Assembly (NCBI GenBank): GCA_050744245.1
Contig: JBOGGX010000029.1
Span: 1 to 24,212, forward strand
Origin: JBOGGX01 sp050744245
GTDB lineage: Bacteria; Actinomycetota; Acidimicrobiia; Acidimicrobiales; JBOGGX01
Direction of reading: 5' to 3'
Length of the DNA: 24,212 nt
Numbering within the stretch: the stretch's first letter is position 1; every line of letters begins with the position of its first letter. The notes beneath the pieces are model-generated. The model was not told where the DNA came from, did no database searches, and saw only the letters and a list, made by a program, of their open reading frames with translations. Positions 6,684 through 14,195 of the stretch are shown in pieces. The position numbers were made by a program, and so were the translations under genes.

Positions 6684-8003
6684 CTACGGCGCGGTGAGGG
6701 TCACCCGATCGACGACCTCGCCCTCGGCGTCGACCGCCTCGAGGATCGGCCCGTCGTCGGTCTCGCTCCACACCACGGTGAGATCGGCCACCGGGACCGT
6801 CACCGGAGCCGCCAGGTCGTCGCATGCGGTCGGCGTGGGTCGCGGCCCGGGACCGTCGACCGACAGGCGCAGGCACCCGGTCACGCCGCCGGACAGCGAC
6901 CCACGAGCGAACGCCTCCAAACGGTACCCGACGCCTCCAACGGATCCGTCGTCGACCGGGCGGGCCGGGGTGTCGATCTCGCCCCGGTCGAGGATCGACG
7001 CCGACTCGCGGAGCGTGACCCAGTCGTCCTCCGACACGACCTCGAGGTCGTCGACGAAGCCGTCGACCGCGGCGGGATCGGGACCGGTCGTGAGTGCGCT
7101 CACGACGAGCCCGTCGTCCTCCTGCCAGACGAGGAGCCGGCCGTCGTCGGCGCGGAACCCGTCGTGGCCCCGGATCTCGACCGCCTCGGCCTCCGGGTAC
7201 AGGTACGGCGCGAGCTCGGCATCCAACGTCCCCTGCCACGTGGCCAGCCGGACCGACGACGACCCGCCGAGGTAGTCGACCGCCACCATCCGACCGGCCT
7301 CGGGCAACGCGACGGTCGTGAGCGACGCGGCCAGGTCGTACCCGTCGGGCGCCGCCTCGTCGGCAGCAACGCCGGTCGCCAACCGGGCCAGGGCGTCGGC
7401 GACATCCTTGGCGAGTGGGGCGGCCCCCGGCTCGCGGCTGAAACCGAGGTAGCCGTCGCTGCGGGCCTGCGTCGGCCCGCTCACGACGATCTCGTCGCCC
7501 CACAGCTCGGTCCGCTCGGCCAGCCGATCGGCGGTCGCGGGAACATCGGTGACGAAGGCGATGACCGTGTCGTCACCGTCGGCATAGGCCTCGACCTCGA
7601 TCGAGCCCTCGAGCGGATCGAGCACCCGGAAGCCGTTGAGCGAGAAGCCCTCGGGCACCGATCCGGGGAGGACGACGTCGGTGTTCGGCGGCCCGGCGAC
7701 CGTCGGCGCCGCCCGGCCGGCCCCACCCCGCTCGTCGGCGGGGGCGACCTCGTCGCCTCCGTCGGTCCGGCCGGCGACGACGACGAACGCGACCAGTCCG
7801 GCCGCCGCCACGCCCACCGCGCTGGCGCCCAACCACCAGCGGGCCCGCCCGCTCGGGCCGGGGGCGAGCCGGGGCCGGTCGAGAGGTCCTGGTCGCGCAT
7901 CGGCCTCATGGTCGACCGAGGCCGCGACCGCGTCGAGCGTGCGCCGCACCCGCTTGACGGTCGCCTCGTTGTAGCCGGTGGCTCGGGCGTGGCGCGGCGT
8001 CAC
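6684..8003 (-). CDS. Membrane anti-sigma-like protein with large extracytoplasmic domain
   Basis: A 439-residue product starting at GTG 8003, which overlaps the sigma-factor stop (GTGA), so the two are co-translated. Residues 1-55 are basic/polar and cytoplasmic (YNEATVKRVRRTLDAVAASV). Residues 56-78 form one transmembrane helix (WWLGASAVGVAAAGLVAFVVVAG). The remaining 360 residues are acidic and outside the membrane, with no motif I recognise. Gene order and topology are those of an anti-sigma factor controlling its upstream ECF sigma, but there is no zinc-finger HxxxCxxC motif, so this is inferred from context. The external domain might sense an envelope signal. The gene ends 12 bp before repeat copy 1. 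Confidence 0.65.
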   Translation of the reverse strand: MTPRHARATGYNEATVKRVRRTLDAVAASVDHEADARPGPLDRPRLAPGPSGRARWWLGASAVGVAAAGLVAFVVVAGRTDGGDEVAPADERGGAGRAAPTVAGPPNTDVVLPGSVPEGFSLNGFRVLDPLEGSIEVEAYADGDDTVIAFVTDVPATADRLAERTELWGDEIVVSGPTQARSDGYLGFSREPGAAPLAKDVADALARLATGVAADEAAPDGYDLAASLTTVALPEAGRMVAVDYLGGSSSVRLATWQGTLDAELAPYLYPEAEAVEIRGHDGFRADDGRLLVWQEDDGLVVSALTTGPDPAAVDGFVDDLEVVSEDDWVTLRESASILDRGEIDTPARPVDDGSVGGVGYRLEAFARGSLSGGVTGCLRLSVDGPGPRPTPTACDDLAAPVTVPVADLTVVWSETDDGPILEAVDAEGEVVDRVTLTAP

Positions 8004-8578
8004 GACATGACCTCGCGCACCCGGGCCAGGCCCCGATGGATCAGCGACTTCACGGTGCCGGGCCGGCAGCGCAGGAGACGGGCGATCTCGGCCTCGGGGA
8101 GATCCTCGTAGAACCGGAGGACGATGGCCGCCCGCTGCCGGTCGGGCAGGCGCCGCAACACGTCCCACGTCTCGTCGAGCTCCGGTTGATTGGTGACCAC
8201 CTGGTAACGGCCGACCCGCTCGGCCCGCTCCCGCTTCTCCCGGTCCCGGGTCGACCGGCGGTGCGCGGTCCTGGTCAGGTTGACGACCGAGGTGCGGAGA
8301 TAGCCGCCCGGGTTCTCGACCCGCTCCCAGTTGCGCGACAGGCCGAGGAAGGCGTCGTGGACCACGTCCTCGGCCAGCGCCTCCGAGCCGGTGAGCAGGC
8401 GGGCCAGCCGCAGCAGCGGGTCCCGGTTGCGCCGGTACACGGCGTCGAACGTGTCGGCCTCGGCCTGGACCTCGGCGCGCACCCGCCGCAGCCGGGCCCG
8501 GATGTCGGCGCGCCGATCGAGGGCGACGGGGACGATGGTCACGTCGTCTTGACGCCGGGTGGTGTCGGGGGGTTGCAC
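8000..8578 (-). CDS. ECF-type RNA polymerase sigma factor (sigma-70 family)
   Basis: A 192-residue sigma factor. Region 2 runs from about residue 43 (FDAVYRRNRDPLLRLARLLTG, then LAEDVVHDAFLGLSRNW and GGYLRTSVVNLTRTAHRR). Region 4 is at about 140-190 (LPDRQRAAIVLRFYEDLPEAEIARLL, then PGTVKSLIHRGLARVREVM). There is no region 1.2 or 3, so it is a group 4 (ECF) sigma, in the SigE/SigM-like family of actinomycetes. GTG 8578 gives about 40 residues before region 2; GTG 8542 is an alternative start. The stop overlaps the anti-sigma-like start. A perfect 7-bp tandem repeat lies just upstream and could be part of its promoter region. Confidence 0.9.
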   Translation of the reverse strand: MQPPDTTRRQDDVTIVPVALDRRADIRARLRRVRAEVQAEADTFDAVYRRNRDPLLRLARLLTGSEALAEDVVHDAFLGLSRNWERVENPGGYLRTSVVNLTRTAHRRSTRDREKRERAERVGRYQVVTNQPELDETWDVLRRLPDRQRAAIVLRFYEDLPEAEIARLLRCRPGTVKSLIHRGLARVREVMS

Positions 8579-8603
8579 GCCACCGCCATTCTCGCCGGTG
8601 CCG

Positions 8604-8617
8604 CCCTCTACCCTCTA
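8604..8617 (-). repeat. Tandem TAGAGGG x2 upstream of the ECF sigma gene
   Basis: On the minus strand TAGAGGG occurs twice head to tail (plus strand CCCTCTA at 8604-8610 and 8611-8617), 26 bp upstream of the sigma-factor GTG. It could be an operator or promoter element; it may also be chance. Confidence 0.35.
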
Positions 8618-8618
8618 C

Positions 8619-8672
8619 TCGTTCTTCGGGTGGTTATCGCGCCCATCGGCGCGATAACCACCCCACATTCGG
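8619..8672 (-). repeat. Palindromic intergenic repeat, copy 2 (reverse)
   Basis: Reverse-orientation copy of the 54-bp element. The arms GGTGGTTATCGCGCC and GGCGCGATAACCACC match perfectly around a CATC loop. The outer left arm has diverged (two A-to-T changes in the CCGAAC end). It starts 7 bp past the stop of the regX3-like gene, i.e. at the end of the pst operon. Confidence 0.92.
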
Positions 8673-8679
8673 GCTGGGG

Positions 8680-9396
8680 TCAGGGTTTGGGGAGCTCGTA
8701 CTTGTAGCCGAGGCCGCGGATGGTGACGATGCGGGTGGGGGAGGACGGGTCGTCCTCGACCTTCGAGCGCAGCCGCTTGATGTGGACGTCGAGGGTCTTG
8801 GTGTCGCCGACGTAGTCGGGGCCCCACACCCGGTCGATCAGGAGGTCGCGGGTCAGCACCCGGCCGGCGTTGTCGAGGAGCAACGACAGCAGCTCGAACT
8901 CCTTCAGGGGCAGGTTGACCCTCGCCCCGCGGATCCTGACCTCGTGGCTCTCCGGATCGAGGCTCACGTCACCGACCTCGATCGGATCGCCGTTGAAGGC
9001 CTCGGGCTGGTCGCGCGGCGCCCGCCGGAGCACGGCCCGCATCCGGGCCACCAGCTCCCTGAGCCGGTAGGGCTTGGTCACGTAGTCGTCGGCACCGACC
9101 TCGAGCCCGACGACGGTGTCGATCTCGCCGCCCTTGGCCGTCACCATGATGATCGGGACCCGCGATCGCTTGCGCAGCTCGCGGCACACGTCGATGCCCG
9201 AGACCCTGGGCAGCATCACGTCGAGCAGCACCAGGTCGGGCTCGACGATGTCGAACTGGGTCAGCGCCTCGGCGCCGTCGCGGGCCACCTCGACCCGGAA
9301 GCCCTCGCGGCTGAGTCCGAGGCTCAGCGCCTCGACGAACGACTCCTCGTCCTCGACCACCAGGACGGTGTGCGACGATCCCGCGACCACGGTCAT
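8680..9396 (-). CDS. regX3: OmpR/PhoB-family response regulator, RegX3-like
   Basis: A 238-residue two-domain regulator. The receiver domain (about residues 10-122) has the acidic pocket E15-D16, phospho-acceptor D59 in LVLLDVMLP, T86 in IIMVTA, and K108 in YVTKPY. The winged-helix DNA-binding domain occupies about 135-235, with LPLKEFELLSLLLDNAGRV, TLDVHIKRLRSKVE and IVTIRGLGYKYE. In actinomycetes SenX3-RegX3 or PhoR-PhoP respond to phosphate starvation and bind PHO boxes of GTTCACC-like direct repeats, such as the one found here upstream of pstS. The ATG overlaps the kinase stop (ATGA). It is the last gene of the pst operon. Named by context; PhoP/PhoB is an equally fair label. Confidence 0.92.
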   Translation of the reverse strand: MTVVAGSSHTVLVVEDEESFVEALSLGLSREGFRVEVARDGAEALTQFDIVEPDLVLLDVMLPRVSGIDVCRELRKRSRVPIIMVTAKGGEIDTVVGLEVGADDYVTKPYRLRELVARMRAVLRRAPRDQPEAFNGDPIEVGDVSLDPESHEVRIRGARVNLPLKEFELLSLLLDNAGRVLTRDLLIDRVWGPDYVGDTKTLDVHIKRLRSKVEDDPSSPTRIVTIRGLGYKYELPKP

Positions 9397-10574
9397 CTGC
9401 CCGCCGCCGGGAGAACCAGGGTGAAGGTCGAGCCGTCGCCCTCGCTCGACCGCACCCGCACGCGGCCTTGGTGGTTGTTGGCCACGTGGCGCACGATCGA
9501 CAACCCGAGGCCGCTGCCGCCGGTGGCCCGGGCCCGGGCCCGGTCGACCCGGTAGAACCGTTCGAAGATCCGGTCGAGGTCGCGGGACGGGATGCCGATG
9601 CCCCGGTCCTCGACGTCGATCTCGACCTGGCCGTCGACCTCCTTGGTGCGCACCTCGACCTGCGAGCCGGCGTCGGAGTACTTGACCGCGTTGTCGACCA
9701 GGTTGGCGAGCGCCGACACGAGCTGGCGCCGGTCGCCGACCACGGCGGCGTCGTCGGTGACGTCGACCAGCTTGACGTCGATGTGGGCTCGCTCGGCCGT
9801 GGGCCACACCCGTTCGACCACCTCGTGCACGATCGACGCCACCGGCACCCGCTCGTGCGAGAGGCGCTCCTCCGCCTCGATGCGCGACAGCTCGAGCAGG
9901 TCGTCGATCAGCTGCCCGACCCTGAACGCCTCGTGGTGGATGCGGACCGAGAGCCGCCGAACCACCTCGGGGTCGCGCTCGTCCTCGAGGGTCTCGGCCA
10001 GCACGCCGAGGGCGCCGACGGGTGTCTTGAGCTCGTGGGTGATGTTGGCCACGAAGTCTCGACGGATCTCCTCGAGCCGGCGGCGTTCGGTGACGTCCTC
10101 GATCACGACGACGGCGCCATGCTCGATGGGCCGGGCGGTCAGCACCAGGTTCCAGCGAGGCGGGCCATACAGGTCGAGGACCTCGCGGACCCGCTCCTCG
10201 ACCCGGGCCCGCTCGAGCAGGTCGGCGACGGCGGACTCGACGATCGTCTCCGCATGGCGGCCCTCGATGAAGCGGCGGGCGGCGACGTTGGCGAAGACCT
10301 GCGCGCCGGAGTCGTCGCTGACGACCACTCCCAGCGGCGCGCCGTCGAGCGCCAGCCGGATGAGCGACGACGCCGTCTCGGGTCCTTCGCCGGCGGGCTC
10401 GGACCGCCCTTGGGCTCGGCGCCGTCCGGCCCAGAACGCCGCGGCCACGGCCACGCCGACGACTACCAGCCCGGCGACGCCGACGAGCAGCGCGGACCCC
10501 GAACTGAACTCGACCACGCCATCAACGCTAAGGCTGGATTCCTCGAAGACCGCGAACCCACGCGGATCCGCCAC
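9393..10574 (-). CDS. senX3: Sensor histidine kinase, SenX3/PhoR-like
   Basis: A 393-residue kinase. It has one transmembrane helix (about 28-50), a PAS-like region (about 68-160), and a HisKA box FVANITHELKTP with phospho-acceptor H180. The ATPase domain shows an N-box (SALANLVDNAVKYSD), a G1-box (DVEDRGIGIP), an F-box (IFERFYRVDRA) and a G2-box (GGSGLGLSIV). There is almost no extracytoplasmic part, as in PhoR-type kinases that sense phosphate through PhoU and the Pst transporter rather than directly. GTG 10574 begins 3 nt past the phoU stop; GTG 10517 is an alternative start. It phosphorylates, presumably, the response regulator encoded immediately downstream. Confidence 0.9.
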   Translation of the reverse strand: MADPRGFAVFEESSLSVDGVVEFSSGSALLVGVAGLVVVGVAVAAAFWAGRRRAQGRSEPAGEGPETASSLIRLALDGAPLGVVVSDDSGAQVFANVAARRFIEGRHAETIVESAVADLLERARVEERVREVLDLYGPPRWNLVLTARPIEHGAVVVIEDVTERRRLEEIRRDFVANITHELKTPVGALGVLAETLEDERDPEVVRRLSVRIHHEAFRVGQLIDDLLELSRIEAEERLSHERVPVASIVHEVVERVWPTAERAHIDVKLVDVTDDAAVVGDRRQLVSALANLVDNAVKYSDAGSQVEVRTKEVDGQVEIDVEDRGIGIPSRDLDRIFERFYRVDRARARATGGSGLGLSIVRHVANNHQGRVRVRSSEGDGSTFTLVLPAAGR

Positions 10575-10577
10575 CGG

Positions 10578-11276
10578 TCAGCGAACCTCGGCCACCAGGT
10601 GGTCGGGGTCGCCGGTGATGAGATAGCGCAGCCGGGCGCCGATGACCGCGGCGTGGTCGGCGATCCGGTCGACGGCCTGGCCGATGGTGAACGTGCGCAC
10701 CGCGATGCGCACCGCCTCTGGACCCTCGAGCCGCATCAGTTCGGCCATGAGCCGCTCCTGGAACAGGTCCATCGACCTGGGGCCGGTCGCCAACTCGGTG
10801 GCCAGACCGAGATCGAGCGAGGCCCAGGCCCGCAGGGCCACCCGGTAGCGGTCGGTCGCCCGGTCGGCCATCGACTGGATGATGTCGAAGGTGGCCGGGC
10901 TCGAGGCGAGGACGGGCTGCTCCGGCGCGAGCTTGACCACGCGCAGGGCGAGGTCGCCGATGCGCTCGAGATCGGACAGCACCCGCAGCACCGAGACGAT
11001 GAAGCGGAGGTCGGAGGCGACCGGCGCCTCCCGGCGGAGCAGGTCGTAGCAGCGCTCGGTGAGCGACACGTTCATCTCGTCGATGATGTCGTCGGCACAC
11101 AGCGCCTGTTCGGCGGCCCGTGTGTCGCCGCTGGCCAGGACCTCCCGCATCCGTTCTAGGGCCTCGTCGACCCGGACGGCCATGACCTCGACCTGGAGGT
11201 GGAGCTGTTCGAGCTCGGCCGTGAACTGCCGGCGGTAGGGCCCGCCCGGCGCCACGGACTCGCTCGCCGTGCCCAT
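10578..11276 (-). CDS. phoU: Phosphate signalling protein PhoU
   Basis: A 232-residue all-helical protein of normal PhoU length with two repeated three-helix PhoU domains. Each carries the metal-binding type signature: VSVLRVLSDLERIGDLA in the first half and VRTFTIGQAVDRIADHA in the second. PhoU links the Pst transporter to the sensor kinase and keeps the Pho response off when phosphate is plentiful. ATG 11276 lies 5 nt after the pstB stop and the gene is 3 nt upstream of the kinase gene, fully consistent with one operon. Confidence 0.95.
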   Translation of the reverse strand: MGTASESVAPGGPYRRQFTAELEQLHLQVEVMAVRVDEALERMREVLASGDTRAAEQALCADDIIDEMNVSLTERCYDLLRREAPVASDLRFIVSVLRVLSDLERIGDLALRVVKLAPEQPVLASSPATFDIIQSMADRATDRYRVALRAWASLDLGLATELATGPRSMDLFQERLMAELMRLEGPEAVRIAVRTFTIGQAVDRIADHAAVIGARLRYLITGDPDHLVAEVR

Positions 11277-11281
11277 AGAGG

Positions 11282-12148
11282 TCAGCCGAACCGGCCGGTG
11301 ACGTAGTTCTCGGTGCGCTGATCGGTCGGGTTGGAGAAGATTGTGTCGGTGCGGTCGTACTCGACGAGGACGCCGTAGGGACGCGTTCCATCGTCGGGAA
11401 CCTCGGTGGAGAAGAAGGCGCAGCGATCGCTGATCCGGGCCGCCTGCTGCATGTTGTGCGTCACGATCACGATCGTGTAGTCCTGCTCGAGCTCGGCCAG
11501 CAGGTCCTCGATGCGGGTGGTGGCGATGGGGTCGAGCGCCGAGCAGGGCTCGTCCATCAGGATAACCTCGGGTTCACAGGCCAGGGCCCGGGCGATGCAG
11601 AGCCGCTGCTGTTGGCCGCCCGACAGGCCGAGGGCGGAATCATCGAGGCGGTCCTTCACCTCGTCCCAGAGGGCGGCTCGCTGGAGTGAACGCTCGACCC
11701 GATCGGCCAGCTCCTGCCGGCCCTTGATACCCGCCAGCCTCGGGCCGTATGCCACATTGGCAGAGATCGACTTCGGGAACGGATTGGGCTTCTGGAACAC
11801 CATCCCGATCCGCCGCCGAACCTCGACCGCGTCAACCCTTCGATCGTAGAGATCGACCCCATGGTACGACACCACGCCATCGACTCTGGCGATCTCGATG
11901 AGATCGTTCATGCGGTTGAAGCACCGCAATACCGTCGTCTTGCCACATCCAGAGGGCCCGATGAAGGCGGTGATCTCGTGTTTGGGAATGAGAAGATCGA
12001 CGTCGCGCACCGCAGTGACGCCGCCGTACGAGACGCTGAGGCCCCGCATCTCGAACACGGCCTCCCCGTCCTCGAGGAGCGGTCGGTCGGCGTGGTCACC
12101 GGCACGAGACGCCAGGTCGAGGACGACATCCTTGGCTTCGGTGGTCAC
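11282..12148 (-). CDS. pstB: Phosphate ABC transporter ATP-binding protein PstB
   Basis: A 288-residue ATPase that energises phosphate import with PstA/PstC. Motifs: Walker A GPSGCGKT (64-71), Q-loop VFQKPNPFPKSI (117-128, the PstB-specific NPFPKSI), signature LSGGQQQR (175-182), Walker B VILMDEP (195-201), and a switch histidine in IVTHNMQQAARISDR. The N-terminus has about 30 extra residues compared with compact PstB proteins. The start is GTG 12148, preceded by an AAGAGG-type ribosome site. A 70-nt gap separates it from pstA. Confidence 0.97.
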   Translation of the reverse strand: MTTEAKDVVLDLASRAGDHADRPLLEDGEAVFEMRGLSVSYGGVTAVRDVDLLIPKHEITAFIGPSGCGKTTVLRCFNRMNDLIEIARVDGVVSYHGVDLYDRRVDAVEVRRRIGMVFQKPNPFPKSISANVAYGPRLAGIKGRQELADRVERSLQRAALWDEVKDRLDDSALGLSGGQQQRLCIARALACEPEVILMDEPCSALDPIATTRIEDLLAELEQDYTIVIVTHNMQQAARISDRCAFFSTEVPDDGTRPYGVLVEYDRTDTIFSNPTDQRTENYVTGRFG

Positions 12149-12218
12149 ACGCCTACCTCTTCCAGTCGGACATATCGGGCGCGGAGCCCGTGGATGACGT
12201 CAGCATGGCTGCGCCCAC

Positions 12219-13169
12219 TCACACCGTGCCCCGCTTCTTCTCGAACCGGTTGCGGAGCAGGATCGCGGCGGCGTTGGCGACCAGGACGACCGCCAGGAGG
12301 ACGATGATCGCGGCCGCGGTGAGGGCACGGAAGTCGGGTTGGGGGAGGCCGGCCCAGAACGTGATCACGATCGGCACAGCCGTGAAGCGCTCCTGGAGCG
12401 CCCCCACGTCCAAGATCCCAGGATTGGAACCGATCCTCCCGGTGACCGCACCGACCAGGATCAGCGGCGCCGCCTCGCCCAGGGCGCGGGCCAGGGAGAG
12501 CACCGTGCCGGTGAGGATTCCAGGAGCTGCGTAGGGCAGCACCTGCGTTCGCACCACCTCCCAGCGGGTGGCGCCGAGCCCGTAGCCCCCCTCGCGCAAG
12601 GCAGTGGGCACGGCCCTGACGGCTTCGGCTGCGGTGATGATGACGATGGGGAGCACCAGGATGGCCATCGTGACCCCGCCCGCGATCACGCTGCGCCCCC
12701 CGGTGAGGCCGCCGAACGTCTTCACGAAGATGGCGAACCCCAGGATGCCGTACACGATCGACGGGACGCCGGCGAGGTTGCGGATGTTGACGTTGATGAA
12801 CCGGGTGAACCGGGTGTCGCGGGCATACTCCTCGAGGTAGATGGCGGCCGCGATGCCGAGTGGGAACGCCAGCATGACCGTGAAGACGCCGATCCAGACC
12901 GTTCCCCGCAGGCCCTGGGCGATACCAGACTCCGATGCCGCGAAGCGCAGCGTGCCCGACATGAAATCACCGAATCGCGTCGCCACGACATCCCACCCGC
13001 CGGTGAAGATGTCGATGAGCAGCACCCCGAGGACGACGATGGCGAAGCTGAGGGAGAGGAACATCGCCACCCGGAAGACGAGGCCAATGACGTCGACCCG
13101 TTTGCCTTGGAGTTGCGCGCGAACCACATCGGCGGCGACCCCGGTGGACAGCGGCGTGGTGACTGCCAT
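12219..13169 (-). CDS. pstA: Phosphate ABC transporter permease PstA
   Basis: A 316-residue inner-membrane permease with about six helices. It has the PstA features FPLGIAAAIYLEEYA, NLAGVPSIVYGILG and the EAA-type loop around AVPTALREGGYGLGATRWEVV that contacts the ATPase, followed by LSLARALGEAAPLILVGA. It forms the channel with PstC. ATG 13169 lies 9 nt after the pstC stop. The basic end NRFEKKRGTV is typical of the cytoplasmic C-terminus. Confidence 0.97.
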   Translation of the reverse strand: MAVTTPLSTGVAADVVRAQLQGKRVDVIGLVFRVAMFLSLSFAIVVLGVLLIDIFTGGWDVVATRFGDFMSGTLRFAASESGIAQGLRGTVWIGVFTVMLAFPLGIAAAIYLEEYARDTRFTRFINVNIRNLAGVPSIVYGILGFAIFVKTFGGLTGGRSVIAGGVTMAILVLPIVIITAAEAVRAVPTALREGGYGLGATRWEVVRTQVLPYAAPGILTGTVLSLARALGEAAPLILVGAVTGRIGSNPGILDVGALQERFTAVPIVITFWAGLPQPDFRALTAAAIIVLLAVVLVANAAAILLRNRFEKKRGTV

Positions 13170-13178
13170 CCCGATTCC

Positions 13179-14123
13179 TCAGTACCGCCTGCGGACCCGC
13201 CGGACGAACCGGTCGGCGACCAGGTTGAGCGTCAGGGTGACGGCGAAGAGGAGCAGCCCCACGAAGAACAGGCTCTGAAACGTCAGGTCCTCTCCGACCA
13301 CCCGGTCGGTGCCCGCCGCGATCGAGGCCATGCCGGCTGTCATGGTCAGGCCGCCCTCGAGGGGGTGGACCTGGAAGATCGAGCCTCCGGTACGGCCGGC
13401 GGCGATGAACACCACCATCGTCTCACCGATGGCTCGGGAGAAGCCGACGATGAATGCGGCCACCAGCCCCGAGACGGCCGCAGGCAGGACAACCTTGACG
13501 ACGGTGGTCACCTTCTTGGCGCCGAGGCCGTAGGAGGCGTCGCGCAGCGTCTGCGGGACCGAGCGCATGGCGTCCTCGGAGATCGAGGCGATGAGCGGGA
13601 TGATCAGGACGCCCACCCCGATGCCGGCCGCAAGCATCGTCTGCTGCGGCGACCCTTCGAACACGTTCTGGATGATCTCCGGGGCGATGAACGTGAGGGC
13701 GAAGAAGCCGACCACGACGCTGGGGATGCCGGCGAGAATCTCCAAGGTCGGCTTGAGGACCCGACGGACCTTTGGCCGGGCGTACTCGGACAGGTAGATG
13801 GCGCCCCCCAGGCCGACGGGCACGGCGATGGCCAGCCCGACGATCGTGACGATCAGGGACGCAACGACCAACGTCTTGATGTCGTAGATGCCGCGGCGGG
13901 GAAACCAGCCGTCGGTCCACAGGCTGGCCCACTCGACCTGGCTGATGAAGGTCCACGCCTCACGGATCAGCGAGAACACGATGAGGACGCTCACCACCAC
14001 GGAGAAGAACGCCGCGCCGAGCAGGAGCCAGCGGATCGCCTCCTCCTTGCGCACCTGGCGCGGGGGGCTGCGCAGGTCGGCCACGGTCAATGCCGGCTCG
14101 GTCCGGATCGTCGTGTCCGTCAT
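13179..14123 (-). CDS. pstC: Phosphate ABC transporter permease PstC
   Basis: A 314-residue permease, partner of PstA. Landmarks: the first helix after RWLLLGAAFFSVVVSVLIVF, then VPVGLGGAIYLSEYA, LEILAGIPSVVVGFFAL, and the EAA loop SVPQTLRDASYGLGAKKVTTV followed by FSRAIGETMVVFIAAG. The N-terminal 30 residues are cytoplasmic and charged. It starts at ATG 14123, 71 nt downstream of the pstS stop, across two hairpins that may set lower expression than pstS. Confidence 0.97.
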   Translation of the reverse strand: MTDTTIRTEPALTVADLRSPPRQVRKEEAIRWLLLGAAFFSVVVSVLIVFSLIREAWTFISQVEWASLWTDGWFPRRGIYDIKTLVVASLIVTIVGLAIAVPVGLGGAIYLSEYARPKVRRVLKPTLEILAGIPSVVVGFFALTFIAPEIIQNVFEGSPQQTMLAAGIGVGVLIIPLIASISEDAMRSVPQTLRDASYGLGAKKVTTVVKVVLPAAVSGLVAAFIVGFSRAIGETMVVFIAAGRTGGSIFQVHPLEGGLTMTAGMASIAAGTDRVVGEDLTFQSLFFVGLLLFAVTLTLNLVADRFVRRVRRRY

Positions 14124-14144
14124 CGGTCAGCCTCCGTCGTGCCA

Positions 14145-14195
14145 CCGGCCGTCGCGGCCGGCGCAACAGTACGCCCCACCGCGCGGGTGCGCGGT
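14145..14195 (-). promoter_or_regulatory. Two hairpins in the pstS-pstC gap
   Basis: ACCGCGC (14178-14184) and GCGCGGT (14189-14195) form a 7-bp stem with a GGGT loop that takes in one base of the pstS stop codon. CCGGCCG (14145-14151) and CGGCCGG (14155-14161) form a second stem with a 3-nt loop. No T-run follows. They probably act as partial terminators or 3'-end stabilisers that raise pstS mRNA over the permease genes. Confidence 0.5.

Noticed and set aside
6618..8672. Repeat copies 1 and 2 as ends of a composite insertion element around the sigma/anti-sigma genes
   Set aside because: They are inverted and flank the two genes, but the same repeat occurs at unrelated loci and no transposase or target duplication is seen.
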